A stretch of DNA of 8,074 nucleotides from JBEKVE01 sp049514335 (GTDB taxonomy: Bacteria > Actinomycetota > Acidimicrobiia > Acidimicrobiales > UBA8190), in the NCBI GenBank assembly GCA_049514335.1, contig JBEKVE010000139.1:1-8074 (forward strand), given 5' to 3'. Shown piece after piece: positions 1-5,092 of the stretch. The notes beneath the pieces are model-generated. The model did not search any database. It had not been told where the DNA came from and was given only the letters and a program-made list of their open reading frames with translations. The position numbers were made by a program, and so were the translations under genes. Numbering within the stretch: the stretch's first letter is position 1; each line of letters opens with the position of its first letter.

Positions 1-648
1 GAGCGCCTGGCCGCCGACATGAACTACCTCGACCTCGACGCCCTGCACGCCGCCATCGGCGACGGGCACGTGTCGCCGCGCTCGGTGGCGCAGCGCCTCA
101 CGCGCGACCTGCGCGGCGGCGGGGGCGAGGAGCAGCTCCCCACCACCGTGGCGCCGGGCCTGCGCACGCGGCCCCGGCGCGGGTCGCCCGTCGGCGTGTA
201 CGTGGAGGGCCTCGACGACGTCATGGTCCGGCTGTCGCGCTGCTGCACGCCGGTGCCCGGCGACCAGATCGTGGGCTTCGTCACCCGGGGCAGGGGCGTG
301 AGCGTGCACCGCGCCGACTGCGCCAACGCCACGGCGCTCGCCGCCGGCGGCCAGGAGCGGCTGATCGAGGTGGAGTGGGACCGCGAGGGCACCACGGTGT
401 TCGTGGCCTCCATCGAGGTGCTCGCCTTCGACCGCTCGCGCCTTCTGTCCGACGTCACCCGGGTGGTGTCGGAGCACCACCTGAACATCGTGTCGTCGTC
501 GTCGCAGACCGCCCCCGACCGCGTGAGCCGCATGCACTTCGACGTGGAGCTGGCCGACCCCGGCCACCTGGAGTCGCTCATCAGCTCGCTCAAGCACCTG
601 GACGGCGTGTTCGACGCCTTCCGCACGCTGCCCGGCCGGAAGGGCTGA
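1..648 (+). CDS. relA: RelA/SpoT-family (p)ppGpp synthetase/hydrolase, C-terminal part (5' end outside window)
   Basis: This is the regulatory C-terminal end of a long RelA/SpoT homologue, the cytoplasmic enzyme that makes and breaks (p)ppGpp in the stringent response. The frame is open from base 1 to a TGA at 646-648, giving 215 codons. Family members are usually 700-800 residues, so the HD hydrolase, synthetase and TGS domains lie upstream of the window. The first codons (ERLAADMNYLDLDALHAAIG, then GHVSP) match the helical segment after TGS. A conserved zinc-finger-like domain follows, with RLSRCCTPVPGD, then RGRGVSVHRADC. Its Cys81, Cys82, His103 and Cys107 (window codon numbers) are the expected ligands. 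A C-terminal ACT domain occupies about codons 130-212 (VFVASIEVLAFDRSRLLSDV). The Met at base 19 is internal, not the start. hisS begins 7 bases after the stop. Family assignment is firm. Whether the protein is bifunctional (Rel) or synthetase-only cannot be judged without the N-terminus. Confidence 0.95.
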   Translation, partial: ERLAADMNYLDLDALHAAIGDGHVSPRSVAQRLTRDLRGGGGEEQLPTTVAPGLRTRPRRGSPVGVYVEGLDDVMVRLSRCCTPVPGDQIVGFVTRGRGVSVHRADCANATALAAGGQERLIEVEWDREGTTVFVASIEVLAFDRSRLLSDVTRVVSEHHLNIVSSSSQTAPDRVSRMHFDVELADPGHLESLISSLKHLDGVFDAFRTLPGRKG

Positions 649-655
649 CCCCCCG

Positions 656-1948
656 GTGGGCGACGAGCAGGCACAGGGGGCGCTGCGCGCCCCGGCGGGC
701 ACCCATGACGTGCTGTGGCCGGCGTCGTCGCGCTGGGAGCAGCTGGTGGCGGCGTTCGCCCACCACGCCCGGCTGGCCGGCTTCGGGTTGATCGTGAGCC
801 CCATGTTCGAGGACGCCGCCCTCTTCCGCCGGGGCATCGGCGACGAGAGCGACGTCGTGCGCAAGGAGATGTACGAGTTCGCCGACCGCGGCGGGCGCGA
901 GGTGGCGCTGCGCCCCGAGGGGACGGCGTCGGTGGTGCGCGCCTTCGTCCAGCACCGGCCGCCGGTGCCGTGGAAGGCGTGGTACGTCACGCCCGCCTTC
1001 CGCTACGAGCGGCCCCAGGCCGGCCGGTACAAGCAGCACCACCAGCTGGGGGTGGAGGTGCTCGGCACCGACGACCCCGACGTGGACGTGGAGGTGATCG
1101 CCCTGGCCGCCGGGCTGTATGCCTGGCTGGGCCTGCGGCGCGTCGACCTGGCCGTCAACTCCATGGGGTGCGGGGCGTGCCGGGGCGTGTTCGTCGACGC
1201 GCTGCGTGGCTACCTGGAGGCACACAGCGACGCGCTGTGCGACGAGCACCGGGAGCGCTTCGCCGTGAACCCCCTGCGCGTCCTCGACTGCAAGCGTCCC
1301 GAGTGCCGGGCCGTCACCGAGGGCGCCCCCCGCATCGTCGACTACTTGGACGAGGAGTGTGCCGCCCATCTGGCGCGCGTGCGCCAGGGCCTGGACGCGC
1401 TCGGCATCGCCCATCGCCTCGAGCCGCGTCTCGTGCGGGGACTCGACTACTACACCCGCACCACCTTCGAGTTCGCCGCCCTGTCGCTCACCTCGGCGCA
1501 GAACGCCGTGGGCGGTGGAGGGCGCTACGACGGCCTGGTCGAGGCCCTGGGGGGCCCGCCCACGCCCGGGATCGGCTTCGGCATCGGCATCGAGCGTCTC
1601 CTGCTCGCCTGTGACGCCGAGGACGTCTTCGCCGTGACCCCACCCCCACCCGACGCCTTCGTCGTGGACCTCACCGGGGGCGCGGCGGCGCGCGACCTGG
1701 TGGCCGAGCTGCGCGGGGCGGGGCTGGCGGCGGAGCGCGCCTACGATGGGCGCTCGCTCAAGGCCCAGCTGAAGGCGGCCGACCGCTCCGGCGCCCGGTT
1801 GGCGCTCATCGTCGGGGCCGAGGAGCTCGCCGGCGAGGTGGTGACGGTGCGCCCCTTGCGCCACGACGGTGCCCAGACGTCGGTGCCGCGGGCCGAGGTG
1901 TGCCGATGGGTGGCGGCGCAGACGACGACGATCGGGGACGACGGGTGA
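656..1948 (+). CDS. hisS: Histidyl-tRNA synthetase
   Basis: A class II aminoacyl-tRNA synthetase that attaches histidine to tRNA-His in the cytoplasm, normally as a dimer. It has 430 residues, the usual bacterial length. Visible landmarks are RPEGT (86-90), motif 2 FRYERPQAGRYKQHHQ (115-130), the HisRS-specific signature RGLDYYTRTTFEF (261-273), the glycine-rich GGGGRYDGL (286-294) and motif 3 GIGFGIGIERLLLA (305-318, Arg314). The C-terminal anticodon-binding domain covers about 335-425. A Cys-rich insertion is seen at 172-217 (CGAC, then NPLRVLDCK and PEC), of the type found in many Gram-positive and Thermus HisRS proteins. The start is GTG at 656. It is preceded by GGAAGGG at 638-644, 11 bases upstream, and lies 7 bases after the relA stop. 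The 3' end overlaps the aspS GTG by four bases. No truncation or missing catalytic residue was seen. The short N-terminus before APAGTHDVL supports this start. Confidence 0.96.
   Translation: MGDEQAQGALRAPAGTHDVLWPASSRWEQLVAAFAHHARLAGFGLIVSPMFEDAALFRRGIGDESDVVRKEMYEFADRGGREVALRPEGTASVVRAFVQHRPPVPWKAWYVTPAFRYERPQAGRYKQHHQLGVEVLGTDDPDVDVEVIALAAGLYAWLGLRRVDLAVNSMGCGACRGVFVDALRGYLEAHSDALCDEHRERFAVNPLRVLDCKRPECRAVTEGAPRIVDYLDEECAAHLARVRQGLDALGIAHRLEPRLVRGLDYYTRTTFEFAALSLTSAQNAVGGGGRYDGLVEALGGPPTPGIGFGIGIERLLLACDAEDVFAVTPPPPDAFVVDLTGGAAARDLVAELRGAGLAAERAYDGRSLKAQLKAADRSGARLALIVGAEELAGEVVTVRPLRHDGAQTSVPRAEVCRWVAAQTTTIGDDG
1934..1938 (+). promoter_or_regulatory. Candidate ribosome binding site for aspS (GTG at 1945)
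   Basis: GGGGA ends six bases before the GTG at 1945, inside the last codons of hisS. It is not a perfect anti-SD match. Together with the GTGA overlap it favours initiation at 1945. The competing ATG at 1960 has GGTGA (1944-1948) 11 bases upstream, so this site does not settle the start. Confidence 0.35.
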
Positions 1949-3696
1949 CGGCGACGGGGATGCGGACCCATGTGTGCGGGGAGCTTCGCCCCGAGCACGT
2001 CGGCGAGCGGGTGACCCTGTGCGGCTGGGTGGCACGGCGACGCGAGCACGGGGAGCACCTCGCCTTCGTGGACCTGCGCGACCACACCGGCATCGTGCAG
2101 TGCGTCGTCGACGGCGGCGTCGACGTGAGAAGCGAGTGGGTCCTGCAGGTGGTGGGCACCGTCCGCAGCCGGCCCGAGGGAACGATCAACGCCGAGCTCC
2201 CCACGGGCCAGGTGGAGCTGGGCGAGTGCACGGTGACGGTGCTGGCCAGCGCCGAGGCACCGCCCTTCCCCGTCGACGACCGGGCCGAGACCGAGGAGGC
2301 GGTGCGCCTGCGCTACCGCTTCGTCGACCTGCGCCGGCCCCGCATGCAGCGCAACCTGCGGCTGCGGGCCCGCGTCCTCGGTGCCATGCGGGCCGCCATG
2401 GTGCGCCAGGGCTTCTGCGAGGTCGAGACCCCGCTTCTGTGGACCCCGACGCCGGAGGGCGCACGCGAGTTCGCCGTGCCCAGCCGCCTCAACCGGGGCA
2501 TGTTCTACGTCCTGCCCCAGAGCCCCCAGATCGCCAAGCAGCTGCTCATGGTGGGGGGCATGGACCGCTACTTCCAGGTGGCGCGGTGCCTGCGCGACGA
2601 GGACCTGCGGGCCGACCGCCAGTTCGAGTTCAGCCAGCTCGACATCGAGGCCTCGTTCGTGACCGAGCACGATGTGCGCCAAGCGGTGACCGAAGCGGTG
2701 GTGGACGCCACCGAGGCGGCCACCGGTGAGCGCCCCGGGGCCATCGGGCACATGACGTGGCGCGACGCCATGGACCGCTACGGCGTGGACAAGCCCGACC
2801 TGCGCTTCGCCATGGAGCTCGTCGACCTGAGCGAGGTGTTCACCGGCACCCAGGTGCGGGCCTTTGCCGCCCCCTGCGTGAAGGCGTTGTGCGTCCCCGA
2901 CGGAGCCGCCCTCGGGCGCAACCGCCTCGACGCCCTGGTGGAACAGGCCAAGGAGCTCGGGGCCAAGGGCCTGGCGTGGTTCCGCGTGGTGGCCGAGGGG
3001 GAGCAGTTGTCGCTGTCGTCCCCGCTCGACAAGGTGCTCTCCGACGCGGAGCGCGCCGGCCTCGTGGCCCGCACCGGGGCGGGCGGCGGTGATCTCGTGC
3101 TGGTGGTGGCGGACGAGTGGCGTACGGCGTGCGACGTGCTGGGCCAGGTGCGCCTGGGCCTCGGCCGGCCGCCGGTGGCCGAGGGCGAGCGCCGGTTCGT
3201 GTGGGTCACGGAGTTCCCCCTCTTCGACGGCCTCGACGCCGAGGGCAACCCCCAGGCCGCCCACCACCCCTTCACCATGCCCAACCCCGACGACCTCGAC
3301 CTTCTCGACACCGACCCCCTGGCCGTGCGCTCCCAGGCCTACGACCTCGTCCTGAACGGCTGGGAGCTCGGGTCGGGCTCGATCCGTATCCACCGTGAGG
3401 ACATCCAGCGCCGGGTCTTCGACGCCCTCAGGATCCCCCCCGAAGAGGCCGAGTCGCGCTTCGGGTTCCTGCTCGGTGCCTTCCGCTACGGCGCCCCCCC
3501 GCACGGCGGCTTCGCCGTGGGCGTCGACCGCTTCTGTGCCCTTCTGGCCGGCGAGGAGAACATCCGCGAGGTGATCGCCTACCCGAAGACCCAGTCGGGG
3601 GCCGACCCCATGACCGGCGCCCCCAAGGCGCTCGCCCCGGCCGCGCTGCGCGAGCTCGGGCTGACCCTTCCGCCCGCGCCGACCCGGCGCGGCTGA
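1945..3696 (+). CDS. aspS: Aspartyl-tRNA synthetase (bacterial type, probably non-discriminating Asp/Asn)
   Basis: Class II synthetase charging tRNA-Asp with aspartate. It has 583 residues from the GTG chosen here, which is normal for bacterial AspRS. In order: an OB-fold anticodon-binding domain at about 6-110 (VTLCGWVARRREHG), the catalytic core with FVDLRRPRMQRNLRLRARVL and TPEGAREFAVPSR, motif 2 ARCLRDEDLRADRQFEFSQL (213-232, Arg217), the bacterial GAD insertion at about 295-392, and motif 3 GGFAVGVDRF (521-530, Arg529) followed by GEENIREVIAYPKTQSGADP. The GTG at 1945 overlaps the hisS TGA (GTGA), suggesting translational coupling. An in-frame ATG at 1960 would start the protein MRTHVCGEL, as in E. 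coli MRTEYCGQL, and is a real alternative five codons in. The still longer ATG at 1900 is unlikely, because it adds an acidic tail absent from the family. The OB fold carries His35 in RRREHG, where the discriminating E. coli enzyme has Leu. This suggests that tRNA-Asn is also mischarged with Asp (inference). Confidence 0.96.
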   Translation: MTATGMRTHVCGELRPEHVGERVTLCGWVARRREHGEHLAFVDLRDHTGIVQCVVDGGVDVRSEWVLQVVGTVRSRPEGTINAELPTGQVELGECTVTVLASAEAPPFPVDDRAETEEAVRLRYRFVDLRRPRMQRNLRLRARVLGAMRAAMVRQGFCEVETPLLWTPTPEGAREFAVPSRLNRGMFYVLPQSPQIAKQLLMVGGMDRYFQVARCLRDEDLRADRQFEFSQLDIEASFVTEHDVRQAVTEAVVDATEAATGERPGAIGHMTWRDAMDRYGVDKPDLRFAMELVDLSEVFTGTQVRAFAAPCVKALCVPDGAALGRNRLDALVEQAKELGAKGLAWFRVVAEGEQLSLSSPLDKVLSDAERAGLVARTGAGGGDLVLVVADEWRTACDVLGQVRLGLGRPPVAEGERRFVWVTEFPLFDGLDAEGNPQAAHHPFTMPNPDDLDLLDTDPLAVRSQAYDLVLNGWELGSGSIRIHREDIQRRVFDALRIPPEEAESRFGFLLGAFRYGAPPHGGFAVGVDRFCALLAGEENIREVIAYPKTQSGADPMTGAPKALAPAALRELGLTLPPAPTRRG

Positions 3697-3702
3697 GCGC
3701 CG
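3685..3702 (+). other. Short GC hairpin spanning the aspS stop codon
   Basis: CGGCGC (3685-3690) and GCGCCG (3697-3702) form a perfect six-base-pair stem around a six-base loop, GGCTGA, that contains the aspS stop. No T-run follows, so this is not a canonical intrinsic terminator. A stem this short arises often by chance in such GC-rich DNA. It is recorded because it sits in the largest intergenic gap of the window (34 bases) and could weakly affect coupling to rarA. Confidence 0.2.
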
Positions 3703-3730
3703 ACGCCAGGCGCGGGACCGGTCGACAGCC

Positions 3731-5092
3731 GTGGCCGCCCCACCGCCGCGCCGGTCCGCAGGCGCGGCGCCCGACCTGTTCGCCCAGGCCGCCACCGAGC
3801 GCCTGCACTCCCGGGCCCCGCTGGCGGCGCGCCTGCGCCCCCGCACCCTGGACGACATCGTGGGCCAGCGCCACCTGGTCGCCCCCGACGCGCCCCTGCG
3901 CGTCCTCATCGAGGCCGACCGGCTCACCTCGGCCATCTTGTGGGGTCCGGCGGGGACGGGGAAGACGACGCTCGCCCAGGTGGTGGCGGCCACCACGGCC
4001 AAGGCCTTCGTCCCCCTGTCGGCGGTGAGCGCCGGTGTGGCCGACGTGCGCGTGGCGCTCGAGGAGGCCCGGCGGCGCCTCGGGGAGCAGGGCCAGGGCA
4101 CCATCCTCTTCGTCGACGAGGTGCACCGTTTCAACAAGGCCCAGCAAGACGCCCTTCTGCCCGCGGTGGAAGAGGGCCTCGTGGTCCTCATCGGTGCCAC
4201 CACGGAGAATCCCTTCTTCGCCGTCAACTCGCCGCTGCTCAGCCGGGCCACGCTGTGGCGGCTCGAGCCTCTGTCCGACGACGACATCGCCGTGGTGCTC
4301 GGGCGCGGCCTCGAGGCCGAGGGGGCGGTTGCCGAGCCCGATGCCCTCGAGGCCCTGGTCTCGTTGGCCGATGGCGACGCCCGGTCGGCGCTCGGCACGC
4401 TCGAGGTGGCCGTGGCCCTGGCGGGCGCAGGTGCGATCACCACCGCCGTGGTGCAGCGGGCCCGGGCCGGACGGATGCTGCACCAGGGGGCCGACGCCCA
4501 CTACGACCAGGTGAGCGCCCTCATCAAGTCCATCCGGGGCTCGGACCCCGACGCCGGGTTGTACTGGCTGGTGCGGATGCTCGACGGGGGTGAGGACGCC
4601 CGCTTCATCGCACGGCGCCTCGTCATCCTGGCCAGCGAAGACGTCGGCCTGGCCGACCCCCTGGCCCTGGTGGTGGCGGACGCGGCAGCCCGCGCCGTGG
4701 AGTTCGTCGGGCTCCCCGAGGCGCAGCTCAACCTGGCCCAGGCGGTGGTGTACCTGGCCTGCGCGCCCAAGTCGAACCGGGTCACCACAGCCCTGGGGCG
4801 CGCCCGCGCCGACGCCCGGGAGGGGCCGCGCACCGACGTGCCCGCCCACCTGCGCGACGCCCACTACTGGTCGGCCAAGGGCCTCGGCCACGGCGAGGGA
4901 TACCGCTACCCCCATGACGACCCCCGGGGGTGGGTGGAACAGGACTACCGTCCTGCGGAGATCGCCGGCCACGTGTACTACGAGCCCAGCGACCACGGTG
5001 CCGAGGCGTCGGTGGGCGAGCGGTTGCAGCGCCGAGGCCAGGGGCGCGCCCCTGAGACCGGACCCAACAGGACGGAGCTGACTGAGCCGTGA
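3731..5092 (+). CDS. rarA: Replication-associated recombination protein A (RarA/MgsA), AAA+ ATPase
   Basis: Clamp-loader-related AAA+ ATPase acting at stalled replication forks, homologous to E. coli RarA and eukaryotic Mgs1/WRNIP1. It has 453 residues, the usual length. After a short Pro/Ala-rich leader come the typical LAARLRPRTLDDIVGQRHL, Walker A GPAGTGKTT (72-80), Walker B ILFVDEVHRFNK (125-136, Asp129-Glu130), sensor 1 in IGATTENPFF (Asn160), the arginine finger in SPLLSR (Arg172) and sensor 2 GDARSALG (Arg218). The C-terminal oligomerisation domain starts near YDQVSALIKSIRGSDPDA (258-275) and includes FIARRLVILASEDVGLADP, APKSN and the family hallmark YRYPHDDPRGWVEQ (391-404), then YYEPSD. 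DLF at 15-17 could be a weak beta-clamp contact (speculative). The GTG at 3731 is the first usable start after the upstream gap, which has only a poor Shine-Dalgarno (GGGA at 3714-3717). Its stop is overlapped by the next GTG. All ATPase residues are present, so it should be active. Confidence 0.95.
   Translation: MAAPPPRRSAGAAPDLFAQAATERLHSRAPLAARLRPRTLDDIVGQRHLVAPDAPLRVLIEADRLTSAILWGPAGTGKTTLAQVVAATTAKAFVPLSAVSAGVADVRVALEEARRRLGEQGQGTILFVDEVHRFNKAQQDALLPAVEEGLVVLIGATTENPFFAVNSPLLSRATLWRLEPLSDDDIAVVLGRGLEAEGAVAEPDALEALVSLADGDARSALGTLEVAVALAGAGAITTAVVQRARAGRMLHQGADAHYDQVSALIKSIRGSDPDAGLYWLVRMLDGGEDARFIARRLVILASEDVGLADPLALVVADAAARAVEFVGLPEAQLNLAQAVVYLACAPKSNRVTTALGRARADAREGPRTDVPAHLRDAHYWSAKGLGHGEGYRYPHDDPRGWVEQDYRPAEIAGHVYYEPSDHGAEASVGERLQRRGQGRAPETGPNRTELTEP
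5069..5077 (+). promoter_or_regulatory. Ribosome binding site for the S53 peptidase gene
   Basis: AGGACGGAG contains AGGA (5069-5072) and GGAG (5074-5077). The latter ends 11 bases before the GTG at 5089. It lies within the last codons of rarA and supports GTG 5089 over the in-frame ATG at 5143, which is preceded only by Arg-rich coding sequence. Confidence 0.5.

Noticed and set aside
19..21. ATG at 19 as a true start of a small ACT-domain protein
   Set aside because: The frame is open to base 1, and the residues before this Met continue the conserved RelA/SpoT sequence, so it is an internal methionine of a truncated gene.
1741..4443. A 900-codon open frame on the minus strand
   Set aside because: It lies antisense to hisS, aspS and rarA, which all have clear family motifs. 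Its translation is low-complexity Arg/Ala/Gly/His-rich with no recognisable domain. Long antisense frames are expected from GC-rich third positions.
5039..5054. Perfect 16-bp palindrome CAGGGGCGCGCCCCTG just upstream of the peptidase start
   Set aside because: It could be an operator or hairpin. It lies inside rarA coding sequence and has no T-run, and at this GC content about one such palindrome in 8 kb is expected by chance. Conservation across relatives would be needed to revive it.
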